From assembly GCA_000818945.1 (NCBI GenBank), contig KN805387.1, positions 612,546 to 676,545 on the forward strand: DNA of 64,000 nucleotides. Direction: 5' to 3'. The stretch comes from Schizochytrium sp. CCTCC M209059. Taxonomy: Eukaryota > Sar > Bigyra > Thraustochytrida > Thraustochytriidae. Made by a program: the position numbers and the translations under genes. Below are positions 39,078 to 49,274 of the stretch, piece after piece. Numbering within the stretch: position 1 is the first letter of the stretch; every line of letters starts with the position of its first letter. The notes under the pieces are model-generated. The model saw only the letters and a list, made by a program, of their open reading frames with translations, did not search any database and was not told where the DNA came from.

Positions 39078-39482
39078 ACACATCTGTTTTCCTGTACCCC
39101 CTTTTCTTAGAACCTAATCAGACAAGACAGTTGATGGCCATTGAATAGGAGCTCTGAGACTTTGACAATGACTAGCCTTGAAATCAACATATTTCTGGCT
39201 CGCGCGATAAGTACTAAAATGCCGCACGCAAGAAGAAATGCACCAGGCTCGATCACATTCATGCATGCTTTCTATATTCCGGCTGGCTTGCCGCACCGTC
39301 GCACCACCGGCGCGAGAGCAAAGGCGGGGGTTAGATGTTTGCGAAGAATTGCTTCAAAATTCAAGGTGTCCCCGCTACAAGAAGTTGCGGCAAAAGGCTA
39401 GTAAGTAAGCAAAGAAGAAAGAAAGAAAGAAAGAAAGAAAGAACACATTCGTGCGGGGTATAGGTATACGATACGCTTAGAA
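39078..39482. other. Convergent intergenic (epimerase / CCT5)
   Basis: Contains an (AAAG)n repeat at 39411-39442. No gene seen. Confidence 0.4.
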
Positions 39483-41090
39483 TTACTGACCGGCGCTGGC
39501 CAAGACGTCATCGACACGGAGAATAAGTTTGGCAAGCTGATTGGCCATCTGGATTTGAGAGATCTTTCCGGCAAGGGTCTCGAAGACGAGCGCGTTCTTC
39601 ATGTTGGCCTCCTGGTTGCCCATGGCGTCAATACCGATAAAGGGGTTCTCCTCCGCGACCTGGCGCGCCTTGATATTGGACAGCATGGTGATGGGCGGGA
39701 GACCCGAGTTCTCGGCGAGCGCCATGGGCACATCGTCGAGAGCGTCAGCAAAGGCGCGAATAGCGTACTGCTCAATGCCAGTAATGGTGTTGGCATAGTC
39801 AGAAATGGCAAGAGAGCACGCGACTTCGGCGGAACCACCACCATAGACGATGCGGTTGTCCTTGATAAGGTTGCGAGTGACGCACATGGCATCATGGAGA
39901 GAGCGCTTGCCCTCGTCCACGACCATCTTGTTGCCGCCACGCACAAAAACAGTGACGGTCTTTGCGTTCTGGCAGTCCTCGATGTACATCATGCGCTCCT
40001 TTGTGGTACCAAACTGAACCTCGCGCACCTTGCCCGCGCGACCGAGCTTCTCCGGGGTAATCTCCTCGAAGCGGGGCACGATGCGCGCGCCGGTTGCCAT
40101 GGCGAGAAGCTCGACTTCGACACCGCCAACCCAGCGCACAGCGGGCAGCTTCTCCTGGACAAGGACACCAAGACTGTCGTCCTCCATACCCCACTGGCAA
40201 AAGACGGTATTGGCACCCGAGTCCTTGCACATTTTGACCATGTCTCTGTAGTACTTTTGTTCCTGCTCGTGGAGAGCGCGGTAGGCGTCGGCAGACTTGA
40301 TATCGAGCTTGTGCTTGGTCTTGGGCTTGGGGGCCTCAAAGGGGCAAGTAAGGAGGAGGATCTTGGCGTCATTGACCTCCTTGGGCATCTGAGGGTGGGC
40401 CCAATCCTTGTCGAGGATGACGCCGTTGACGAGCTCGGTGTCTTCCAAGGTGCCTCCAACCTTGCCTTCCATCTTGATAAGATCAAAGTTGACGTCCTTG
40501 CGGTCAAGGTCGGCAACCGAGAGAACAGCGTCGACGGCAATCTTGGCCATCTTGGCCTTGTAGCGGTGGACGATCTTGGAGCTGAGAGTGGTGGAGGCGG
40601 TACGGATGAGAGGTTCGATGTTATCCTTGGAGAACTCGACCGTGTCGCTAATCTTTTCGAGCTGTGCCACGGCCACCTCGCAGGCTTTCTCAAAGCCCTC
40701 GCAGATGCGGACGGCGTGGATGCCCTCGTCCAGAAGTTTGTTGGCCTGCTCGAGGAGCGCGCCGGCCAGCACGACGACGCCCGTGGTACCGTCGCCAATC
40801 TCGTTGTCCTGGGACTGCGAGAGCTCTACCATGAGACGGGCGACCTGGTGCTCGACCTCCATTTTGTTGAGAATGGTTGCGCCATCATTGGTGATGGTCA
40901 CATCGCCGTCAGGGGAGACCATCATTTTGTCCATGCCCTTGGGGCCAAGCGAGGACCGCAGCAGACCCGCCACGGTCCGCGCCGCCAGGATGTTGGCCTT
41001 TTGGGCATCGAGGCCCTTGAGACGCTGGCGCTGCTCCTGCTCGCGCATCACGATAAACGGTCGCCCGAACTCATCGAAGACGACGCTCAT
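39483..41090 (-). CDS. CCT5: T-complex chaperonin subunit epsilon
   Basis: Protein of 535 residues from ATG 41090; the open frame continues upstream but lacks family similarity. One of eight paralogous subunits of the cytosolic TRiC/CCT ring that folds actin, tubulin and other proteins with ATP. Seen: FDEFGRPFIVMREQEQ at the N-terminus, which is specific to the epsilon subunit; LGPKGMDKMMVSPDGDVTIT; the ATPase GDGTTG with catalytic D100; GGGSAEVACSLAI; and IEQYAIRAFADALDDVPMAL. A (GAA)n repeat lies immediately before the ATG. Confidence 0.97.
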   Translation of the reverse strand: MSVVFDEFGRPFIVMREQEQRQRLKGLDAQKANILAARTVAGLLRSSLGPKGMDKMMVSPDGDVTITNDGATILNKMEVEHQVARLMVELSQSQDNEIGDGTTGVVVLAGALLEQANKLLDEGIHAVRICEGFEKACEVAVAQLEKISDTVEFSKDNIEPLIRTASTTLSSKIVHRYKAKMAKIAVDAVLSVADLDRKDVNFDLIKMEGKVGGTLEDTELVNGVILDKDWAHPQMPKEVNDAKILLLTCPFEAPKPKTKHKLDIKSADAYRALHEQEQKYYRDMVKMCKDSGANTVFCQWGMEDDSLGVLVQEKLPAVRWVGGVEVELLAMATGARIVPRFEEITPEKLGRAGKVREVQFGTTKERMMYIEDCQNAKTVTVFVRGGNKMVVDEGKRSLHDAMCVTRNLIKDNRIVYGGGSAEVACSLAISDYANTITGIEQYAIRAFADALDDVPMALAENSGLPPITMLSNIKARQVAEENPFIGIDAMGNQEANMKNALVFETLAGKISQIQMANQLAKLILRVDDVLASAGQ

Positions 41091-41622
41091 TTTTCTTCTT
41101 CTTCTTCTTCTTCTTCTTCTTCTTCTTCCCGCCGCGCTCCTGCCGCTGCCGCTGCCGCTTACGCTTCCGCTGCTCTTCCTCCGCGCCGCCGAGGGCCGCC
41201 GAGGGCCGTCTCCTTGCGCCCTTCGCGACCGACCGTTCGCTGCTGCGTCGCACAAGCAAGGGCAGCAGGGCAACCGCCGATCTTCGATCCCGGCGCGGGC
41301 TGGCTGGCTGGCTGGCTGTCTGCCGACCGCGCGCGGGCGCGAGAGCGGGGGTGGGCGCGCGACCGTGCGTGCGTGCCTGCGCTGCGCGTGCGGCTATCTG
41401 TCTGCGTGCGTGCGCGCGTGCGTGCGAACGGACGAGCGCTCGAGCTCGCGCTTGATCTTGGTCTGTCTGCGCAGCGGCGCCGCGCCCCGCCGCGCCTCCC
41501 ATTCTGCACTTGCGCCGCCGCCATTCTGCACTTGCGCCGCCGCTTTAGCCCACTTCGCGCCGCGCCCCGCAAGTGCCGCTCGCCCGAGTACCGGGCGCGC
41601 CCCCACGGTTAGAGAGAAGAAT

Positions 41623-41653
<31 letters not shown>

Positions 41654-42112
41654 TCCAAGCTGCCGCGCGGCTTGCAGAGGGAGGGACCTTCTCGAAAAAG
41701 GAGCTGCTAACGGGCGCACAACGTACACTGTGCGCCCTCCCTCCGCGTTGATAGCCAGTGTCAATTTGCTCAGAGGGGGTCATGTCGGGATTTAAAGACT
41801 TACATAATACCCCTTTAGGCTGGTAGAATAATGTGACACCCGTCGGTTGGGAGGGGCGCGGAAGGGAGTCTGCAGGGAAGACGGCGCGGAGGTGCGCAAC
41901 GCAAAAAGTGGCATGCGCTTGCGGGAGAGAAGCGCTCTCAGCCTGAGGGCGCGCGAGATTGCCACGCGTCGGTAATGGCGCAGACCGAGGGCTAGAGACA
42001 GCCTTGAGGGGTGGCGACGGCGTGAGGATCCTGTTGTCTCGGGATACAAAGTCATTTGTGTTGTGCGTCGAGACAGCCCTGCCGACGAGAAGGGGGGGTC
42101 ATCAGCGTGAAG
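41091..42112. promoter_or_regulatory. Divergent intergenic (CCT5 / histidine phosphatase)
   Basis: GC-rich with CTGG, GTGC and CATTCTGCACTTGCGCCGCCG (duplicated near 41500 and 41521) repeats and an A-rich GAAAGAAAG tract at 41619-41652. No gene seen. Confidence 0.45.
41094..41128. repeat. (CTT)n next to CCT5 start
   Basis: On the coding strand about twelve GAA units end four bases before the CCT5 ATG, giving a U-free leader. Confidence 0.95.
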
Positions 42113-43295
42113 ATGACGCGGAAAAAGGAAGTGGTGCTGATTCGCCATGCAAAGTCACAGGCGCAAGAAGCGAGCTCGGGCGATCGGCGCACCTCGTTTG
42201 CGCTGGTAGACGCTAAACTCTCGAAAGAAGGGGTCCTGCAAATGCGAAAGCTTGGCGAGAAAATCAAACGCGACGCACGCTTCAAAAGTGTGCAAACCGT
42301 GCTCTGTTCTCCACTATCACGTGCGCTTGAGACTGCCTGCATTATATTCGAAGGACACCCGTGTAAGATCATCGTTGTCCCTGAACTTGCTGAATTTGCA
42401 TTAAGAAAAAAAATGTCAGGTTATGAGAACACGGGAAGGCCATATGAGGTTCTCTGTCAGGACGCAGACCTGCGACGATTGTCGAAATTTGCCGACGTCG
42501 ATTTTACACTCATCGAAGACTATGAAGCCAATTACGGGACACAGTGGTGGTCCTCCAGGTACGTGAAGCGATTTGTTCCTTTTCAATCGAGCATTTTGTT
42601 TACCGCGCAAATGTAAGCTAACAATGTAGAGTGTCTCTGCAAATGGTGGTGTGAACATGATGATGAGCGGCACAGCTTCGAGCCCATTAAGTCGGATGCA
42701 CAGATAGCACGGCTCAAAAAAATCATCCATGCTCTTCCGGACGAGCGCATCGTCGTCGTTGGCCACTGTTGCAATGTAAGTTCGCTCGATATCCTGTTTT
42801 CTCCGAGTGTGTCCCGCATCTCACATTCGTAAAAAACAAAAACAAAAAAAACAATAACATTCCGATGCAGATGATGAAGTTACTCAATACGTTTCGCCGT
42901 GTTCCCAATGGTGTACCTATTTGGTGCGATTTAGTCAAAAGTAGGTCATCGTTCACATTGCGCCGGCGCCTTCGCGCTTCCTCCGTGCGTGTCTCCGTGG
43001 AGTCATAGCTTGCGAGCAAGCCCTGCACGCACTGCACACCCACCCTCTTCTGCCATATAAAAACAAATATTTTGACGGATTGCACAATGACCCCAACGCC
43101 AGTTTGTTGCCTTTTCACGACATCATCAGCCCGACGAGCTCGGTCATGTTGAGGAAGAGCGCAAAGGTCGTGAGCTCCGGTCATCCATGCTCTTCAGTCG
43201 ATCTCTGCGATCTTGAGGTCCTTCTTCTCCCTTATCTGCCCCTACTACTACTGCAACAAGCAGTCTGGCTTTGTCTGCGCCTGTGCCGCGAGTAA
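42113..43295 (+). CDS. Histidine phosphatase (phosphoglycerate-mutase fold), four exons
   Basis: Exons 42113-42562, 42632-42775, 42871-42940 and 43009-43295; introns of 69, 95 and 68 nt. ATG 42113 is in GTGAAG-ATG. The catalytic RHA is at 11-13 (phospho-acceptor H12), VLCSPLSRALETA follows as in the family, and the second histidine is H195 in VVVGHCCN. Intron 2 is certain (GTAAGT/GCAG). For intron 1 the frame requires donor GTGAAG and acceptor TAGAG rather than the stronger GTACGT two codons earlier. Exon 4 is inferred from frame and a YKNKYFDGLHNDPNASLLPF block; its last 35 residues (LLLPYLPLLLL) look unnatural, so the 3' end may differ. Substrate unknown. Confidence 0.62.
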
Positions 43296-43307
43296 GCGAG
43301 CGAGCCA

Positions 43308-43346
<39 letters not shown>

Positions 43347-43854
43347 AGCGAGCGCGCGCGAGCGTGCGTACCAGCGAGCGAGCGAGGGAAGCGGTGGGCG
43401 CCCCCTACCCGCACCCACGCGAGCGAGCGAGCGGCCGAACGAGCTGACGAGCACGAGGTCGCGCCAAGAAAAGCAGCAGCGCGGCGCGGCGCGGCGCGGC
43501 GAGGGCTGCGGCTGCGCGCGTGCAGCCCGACGCGGCGGAGCGCAACGAGGCGAGGTAGGGCGTCGAGCGTCGGGGCATAGCGTAAGGCTTCTAGGGGTTA
43601 TCGCAGAAACGAAGTGCGTTGTAGAGACGTAGAGGAGCAGGAATTGCTCACGCATTCATTCACCTAGAGTTTCGCCGTCGATAATACTCGCGAGCTCCTC
43701 GTTCGTGGATAGCTCTCTCGCAGCGAACGCAAGGCTGCTACTCGACTTTAAGCTCGTGTACGCGCTCGAACGTTTTCGAGGCGAGCGAGGCTAGGAAACC
43801 AAGTCTCCCGTCTTTGCGCCCGTGAACGGCGACTTTGACCAAAAGCGAGCAAAA
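43296..43854. other. Intergenic upstream of ataxin-2 gene
   Basis: Begins with a (GTGC)n run (43309-43345) and GCGAG repeats, then GGCGC repeats (43476-43500). Nothing coding seen before the ataxin-2 leader, which contains AAAGCGAGCAAAA just before the ATG. Confidence 0.45.
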
Positions 43855-45564
43855 ATGAACGGCAATGCGTCGGGCAGGAGCTCGAAGGACCGCGTAGCGT
43901 TCGCGCTCGGCTTCCTCATGGGCCAGACGGTGGAAGTGACCAAGACGGACGGAAGCGTAGTCAAGGGCGTTCTTGTTGGCGCCAAAAACGAGCCCGGCGA
44001 TGCTGGATCCACATTCGAAGGGGTCACGCTTCAGTACGCGGGCACCAAGGGCGAATCCGCGGGCCCGACGTCCGCGGCGCCGGTGAACATTATGTGGAAG
44101 GATATCGAGAACATTTTTGCTGCGGACGCAGGCGGCATGGTGGAGGCCGTGAAGCGTGAGACGCAACACGAAAAGGGCCAGGGCAGCGGCGGCTTTCGCA
44201 CGGACACTGACATTAGCAGCGGTGCCCGCGCGAGCGGCGCGGAGCGCAAATTACAATCCGCCGCCTGGCTTGCGAGCCCGCCCGTTTCGGGCGGCAACGC
44301 GGACTCGCTCAAGGGCGCTTCATTGGAGAGCGGGGGTCCAGCAGGGAGCTGGGACCAATTCAAGGTCAATGAAGAAAAGTTTGGCGTCAAATCGACCTAC
44401 AACGAAAACCTCTACACAACTGAGCTGGACAAGGGCAAGATTAGCGAGTCTGAGCGACGGCGTGCGAACCGCCTTGCACGGTCGATCGAATCGCAGTCGT
44501 CGAGCAATTTTCATGTACGCGAGGAGCGTGGCCTTGCTCCGTCTGGCGAAGAAGACCTTGATGAGGAATCGCGCTACTCATCAGTCACGCGGAACGAGAA
44601 TGCTTATCAGCCTCCGCATCGCCGTGGCACCCCGGAGGCTAGTGGCAAAGCACAAGGTGACGCGGCCCCCAAGGCCGGCGCCGCTGCTGCCGCCGCCGCA
44701 CAGGCTGCTCCTGAGGCGCCCAAGGCGAGCGCCGGCGGTGCCATGAGCTGGGCTGCCCGCGTGCGTGGATCCCAGACCCAGGATGTCAAGGAGGACTCGG
44801 CGGCTGGCAACACTACTGCCAAGGATGCGCCTGGTACTGAGGACACTGGGGTAGAAACCGCCAAGGCAGCCAAGGCGACCAAGACGGAGACCGCTAAGGG
44901 CGGTAAAAAGGAGTCCGCCAAGACTGCGACAGCCAAGCCTGAGGCAGCCAAGGTAAAAGCTGCCAAACCTGATTCGGCCAAGGTAGAGACGGCCAAGGCG
45001 AGCCCGTCTGCAGCTGAAGAGAAGCGCATGACTGAGCGTCAGCGCGAGATTGACGGGCTGAAGCAATTCTCAGAGACGCTCAAGACGAAAAAGAGTGGGA
45101 CGAGCAGTGGTGGCGAAGCAGGTGCGGACAAACAAAAGAAGCAGACCGAGGCCAGCAAGGCGGCTGGAGGAGAGAAGACCGCCAAAGAGGAGGTAAAGAA
45201 GGGTCTGAACTCTGCTGCCAAGGAGTGGCGGCCCAACGCCAATGCCGTGGAGTTCACACCTTCGCAGCCAGCGCAGACAATGACAGATGGAGGATATGGC
45301 GTGCCGCAAGGTGCGCAAGGTGGAATGCCGTACGGGATGCCGCAAGGTGGCTACATGCCAATGAACCCGGGCTATGGGTATACGCCTCAAATGATGTACC
45401 CGGGTATGCCAATGGGCGCGCCGGGAATGTACCCTGGCCACTACGGCCAGCCGCAGATGAGTTACTATTCCGGCGGAGCACCTCCGATGCCGTACGCGCC
45501 AGGACAGGGCGGCTCTGGAGCGCAGCAGCAGCAGCAGCAGCAACAACAGCAGCCACAACAATAA
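43855..45564 (+). CDS. ATXN2: Ataxin-2 / Pbp1-like RNA-binding protein
   Basis: Protein of 569 residues. Lsm-like domain at about 15-95 (ALGFLMGQTVEVTKTDGSVVKGVLVGA...VNIMWKDIENI), LsmAD at about 165-245 (WDQFKVNEEKFGVKSTYNEN), a long Ala/Lys/Thr-rich linker, a PAM2-like motif near 460 (AKEWRPNANAVEFTP) for poly(A)-binding protein, a Gly/Met/Pro/Tyr prion-like stretch and a final poly-Gln. Ataxin-2 proteins regulate poly(A) tails, translation and stress granules. An in-frame GTG 33 bases upstream is followed by similar text, but the ATG is preferred. Confidence 0.95.
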   Translation: MNGNASGRSSKDRVAFALGFLMGQTVEVTKTDGSVVKGVLVGAKNEPGDAGSTFEGVTLQYAGTKGESAGPTSAAPVNIMWKDIENIFAADAGGMVEAVKRETQHEKGQGSGGFRTDTDISSGARASGAERKLQSAAWLASPPVSGGNADSLKGASLESGGPAGSWDQFKVNEEKFGVKSTYNENLYTTELDKGKISESERRRANRLARSIESQSSSNFHVREERGLAPSGEEDLDEESRYSSVTRNENAYQPPHRRGTPEASGKAQGDAAPKAGAAAAAAAQAAPEAPKASAGGAMSWAARVRGSQTQDVKEDSAAGNTTAKDAPGTEDTGVETAKAAKATKTETAKGGKKESAKTATAKPEAAKVKAAKPDSAKVETAKASPSAAEEKRMTERQREIDGLKQFSETLKTKKSGTSSGGEAGADKQKKQTEASKAAGGEKTAKEEVKKGLNSAAKEWRPNANAVEFTPSQPAQTMTDGGYGVPQGAQGGMPYGMPQGGYMPMNPGYGYTPQMMYPGMPMGAPGMYPGHYGQPQMSYYSGGAPPMPYAPGQGGSGAQQQQQQQQQQPQQ

Positions 45565-45854
45565 TAAAAACAACATTAAGAGAGAGATGGATCAATTTTT
45601 TACACCTTTCCTTTTTTTCAATTGTAGGTACGTATATACGTAGTACCTCGAGTATGTTTTTGATAATTGTGACGGAAGGCCATGGATTTTTTAAAAAAGT
45701 TTCTTTCGTACCAATTGTTTTGTTGCTTTTACTGAATAAAAAGAATTGGGTAAAATTGATATCAGAATTTATACAATGTGATTGCGCGCCATGCCGATAA
45801 TCGGAGCCCATTTTGATTGCTGGGCTATAGACGTGGGCGCTACTTTCTTCTCTG

Positions 45855-45885
<31 letters not shown>

Positions 45886-45998
45886 TTGTATGTACGGGGA
45901 CGATGTGCCAAAAGGTGTGCGCGAGCCTCCAAAAGTATGCTCGATTCGACTCGACATGACGTGACTTGATTTAGAGCTCCATTTGAGAATATCTATTC
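45565..45998. other. Convergent intergenic, AT-rich
   Basis: Contains AATAATAAAAAC just after the ataxin-2 stop, a (CT)n then (TA)n run at 45851-45886, and other AT-rich sequence. No gene seen. Confidence 0.5.
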
Positions 45999-47552
45999 TC
46001 AATGAAAATTGTCGATATGGTCGAGCAGCTGAATGTCACGCGTTTTGCGGCAAAGCTCTGCGTAAATGAGTGAAGCCTCGCCATGAGCAATTCTTGCATG
46101 CTCTGTAGCGGCGCAAATCCAGCGAGTCATTCCATCAACGTTGGCCATTTCCTCGCAAATACGCAAAGCATCGAATTCGGTCCGAAGCATGAGGAGCGGC
46201 GTTCGAAGACCAGGTTCCTCATTCAAGAGATCGAGTCGGCGATCAACGATCTCTAAGGCATTGTCGAAGTCCTTGGTTTCGGTGGCCTCGTAAATTTTAT
46301 TGTCCATTTCAGCGAGATTTTCTCGTCTGGTCTCTGCTATTTCAAGCTCGTCGTTTTTCAGCGAGCATGACTCGCATCTGCATTTGAAGCGATAGCGCTC
46401 GAAGAGCAGGGCCCTGCGCGCGTCACGCGGGAGCGACTGATCCACGTAGGAAAGGTAGAGTTCCTCGCCCTTTTCAATGTGGCGAAGAGCATAAAAGACG
46501 ACCTGACGCGAGTGTTCTCTTTCTTCGAAACGGTAGCTCAAATTGGGTGCGCACGAATGATTGATGCGCGCTCCGTATTTGAGCACGGCAAAGTAATCGT
46601 CGCCAAGGCAAATGGCGTTGGTTTCACAGACGCCCATGGGAGTTTTTTCAGACTGCATATCGCCGGAGTCTGAGGTGCGCGCACATGCCTTGGAGTTCCT
46701 GCGCGATGCTGCAACGGGCTGCTGCTGCTCCTGCTGCTGCTGCAGCTGCTGCTGCATAACAGAGGGGCTGACGTCTTCTTCGCTCGCTGCAGAGCCCTCG
46801 CCACTACTTGAGAGCGCCGAGGTGCGCGAAGAGCGGGGCGAGCACGCAGACGAACTGATGCAACTGCGTTGGCTGTCGCTGCGAAGGCGGCCGACGTCGT
46901 CGGGCTCGTCGATCGTGGTGCTGGCCTCGTCGTTACTTGCCAAGTTTTCCTTGGTTTTGGTAATATTCTGGCTGTTTCTCTTTTTGAAGGACGACGCGTT
47001 TATTGACGCCGAAGAGAGCGACGAGGAGGATGCATTTTTCACGAGTTTTCGCCTCGCAGAGGATGACGTGGTGCTGCCGGGGTCCGACTTATCGTCACGG
47101 GAAGAGCGGCGACGGCGGTGGCTTGAGGCGTTGTCATCATCGTGTTCAGTTCGGCTGTTGGTGCTCATGTTGCTGGGCGTTCTCTCCAAGAGGTTGGAGC
47201 TGCTGCACGAATCTTTGAGCCTGAAAAAGGCGCGACGGGCCTCATCGGGAAGGTCGTGATAGACGGCACGGTCGATGTCTTCGTCGCGGCGAAATTCAAG
47301 GAGGGGGGACTCTGCAAAGACGACCTCGTACGGCGTAAAGGTGCGCCTGGCGCGAAGGCCAACGCCCTTCGCAGCGGTTCTCCGTGTCACCTTGACGGCG
47401 TCTTCGGGCCTCTGTTCCTCTTCAATAGTATCGACCATCACACCGCCGATGGTTTGTAGAGACCCTGGCGAGCTCGGCCAGCTGGCGTCTGAAACGCCCG
47501 CGAGGCTAGTTAGGTCGTCCATGTCGGCGGCCGAGGTCGCCGGTATGAGCAT
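45999..47552 (-). CDS. SET-domain protein with split SET and Ser/Gln-rich insert
   Basis: Protein of 517 residues from ATG 47552 (next ATG 47522). The SET core is split: GVGLRARRTFTPYEVVFAESPLL (about 60-85) and, after a ~210-residue insert, INHSCAPNLSYRF (about 328), GEELYLSYVD and post-SET cysteines CRCESC (about 388). SMYD-type lysine methyltransferases carry a MYND finger at this place; here the insert is Ser/Arg-rich with poly-Gln and shows no MYND cysteines. The C-terminus is helical (tetratricopeptide-like). It is likely a protein lysine methyltransferase of SMYD/SET-TPR type; substrate unknown. Confidence 0.82.
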   Translation of the reverse strand: MLIPATSAADMDDLTSLAGVSDASWPSSPGSLQTIGGVMVDTIEEEQRPEDAVKVTRRTAAKGVGLRARRTFTPYEVVFAESPLLEFRRDEDIDRAVYHDLPDEARRAFFRLKDSCSSSNLLERTPSNMSTNSRTEHDDDNASSHRRRRSSRDDKSDPGSTTSSSARRKLVKNASSSSLSSASINASSFKKRNSQNITKTKENLASNDEASTTIDEPDDVGRLRSDSQRSCISSSACSPRSSRTSALSSSGEGSAASEEDVSPSVMQQQLQQQQEQQQPVAASRRNSKACARTSDSGDMQSEKTPMGVCETNAICLGDDYFAVLKYGARINHSCAPNLSYRFEEREHSRQVVFYALRHIEKGEELYLSYVDQSLPRDARRALLFERYRFKCRCESCSLKNDELEIAETRRENLAEMDNKIYEATETKDFDNALEIVDRRLDLLNEEPGLRTPLLMLRTEFDALRICEEMANVDGMTRWICAATEHARIAHGEASLIYAELCRKTRDIQLLDHIDNFH

Positions 47553-47831
47553 CCGAATGGTTTTGCTTTTGCGTTTGCTTGTGTCCCGGCGCACAGGCGA
47601 TGGCGATGGCGATCGATGCCAGGTAGCCTCCTCGGTTCCAACGATGGATGCGTGGCTCTTTTATCGTGTCGTGCCCGATCAGCTTGGCTAGGGTTGGCTT
47701 GGGTGGTTGGCGATCTGAACGAAAACACGTTCGACTCGGCTCGACTTGTGACTCGATTGGCGTCCAGGCGTGCGTGGAAGCTGCGCCGTGGAGCTCGGCA
47801 ACCCGCGGTATCGCGATCGATTGAATGAGAC

Positions 47832-47884
47832 CAATCAATCAATCAATCAATCAATCGATCAATCAATCAATCGATCGATCAATC
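47832..47884. repeat. (CAAT)n with CGAT variants
   Basis: Tetranucleotide repeat, about 13 units. Confidence 0.95.
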
Positions 47885-48452
47885 TGCTCTGCTCCTGATG
47901 CAGGTATGCACACGCGGCACAAACCGTCCAGTCCTCTGCCTTGCTGGCTTTGTTCGGGGCTTGCTTACTTGCTTTTCTGCACGACGCTCGCGGACACCCC
48001 GTCTGTCGGAAGTCTTCTCGCCGCCGCTCCCTCCCACCAAAGGCAAGCCTTGGAAGGCAGGCACAAGGGCAGGACAGGAAACACAAGGAGTGGGAACAGC
48101 AGCTGCTTCGCAGGTGGCGGCAGGCGCGAGCGAGCGAACCCGCGGGCTCAGTCAGGCAGGCAGGCAGGCAGGCACGCGGGGGCGGCGTCGTCGGGTTCTT
48201 GGCGCAGGCCCAGCCAGCGTCACGGACCCTCGGCGAGCTTTGGGCTTCACTCGGATAGATAGGCTCGGGTGGGCTTGACTTGGCTTGACTTGGCTCGGCT
48301 CGTCGCGACCGAGGACGTCGTCGTCGTCGTGGTCGCCGGGGCTCAACGTGAATCGATCAATCAGATCAATTTGCTTGTGCAAAGAGCCACGAATGGCTGG
48401 ATGCAAGTATGTTTGCTTGCTTGCTTGCTCGATCGATGGATCGCAGGCAGCG

Positions 48453-48493
<41 letters not shown>
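48453..48493. repeat. (GTCT)n microsatellite
   Basis: About ten units, closely followed by a (GA)n run at 48552-48574. Confidence 0.95.
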
Positions 48494-48494
<1 letters not shown>

Positions 48495-49250
48495 TTCCGT
48501 CTCTGTCGCCGGCGGCTTGGAGACACGCACGGTGTTTTCCTCGCCGTCGCGCAGAGAGAGAGAGAGAGAGAGAGACGTACGCTGACCTCGGCCGGGGGCT
48601 GGCCGCCCGTCCGCTCGTTCCCTCCTCTCCCTCGCCAGGGTGCGTGTCGCGCGCGCCGTGGCTCGGCTCGCTGGCCGGCACTCGTGAGTTTCCCGCCTCG
48701 CCTTTCCTCGCCTCTGTCGCGCGAGCAAGGCCGGGCCGGCAGCCACGCACCGGTGGCACGCGCGGCGCCGCTCGCCCCGGCTCCCCGCGGCGCGTGCGCC
48801 CTGACTATGGACAGATAGATAGAGCAAGCAAGGACTCGCTCGAGACGAGCTTTGTGTTGTACCGCCGCCCGCACCCGAACCAGGCTTCAGGGAGAGAGAT
48901 CGCCCCGCTGCTGCTGCTGCCGCTGCCGCCTCGAGGCGTCCGTCACTCGAGCAATCGATCAATCAATAATCCTGGCGGCTTTCGCGCGCCGGCCACCTTG
49001 CCGCGGCGCGTGCGGTCGCGCAGCCGTCCTCGGGTTCGACCTCGACCTTGACCTCGACTTCGCTCGCTCGCGCGCGAGCAAGCCAGACAGCGAGCGAGCT
49101 AGCTCTCTGCTTTTGCTTTACTTTTGCTTTGCTTTGCTCTGCTCGAACTTCGTTATGGTGCTGCTCCCTGCGCTGAGCTGTGCCCTCTCGCGCAGGAAAG
49201 AAAAGAAACCCCGTTCCTTCCGAGGCCGCTGCGAAGCGTCCAGGTCAGTC

Positions 49251-49274
49251 TTGTCTTGTCTTGTCTTGTCTTGC
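49251..49274. repeat. (TTGTC)n microsatellite
   Basis: Same pentamer as upstream of the FMO gene; about five units. Confidence 0.95.

Noticed and set aside
39555..41612. 685-codon plus frame opposite CCT5
   Set aside because: Antisense shadow of CCT5, low-complexity at the end.
43822..43854. GTG start 33 bases before the ataxin-2 ATG
   Set aside because: Non-AUG initiation is not needed; the ATG at 43855 has an A-rich context and precedes the Lsm domain.
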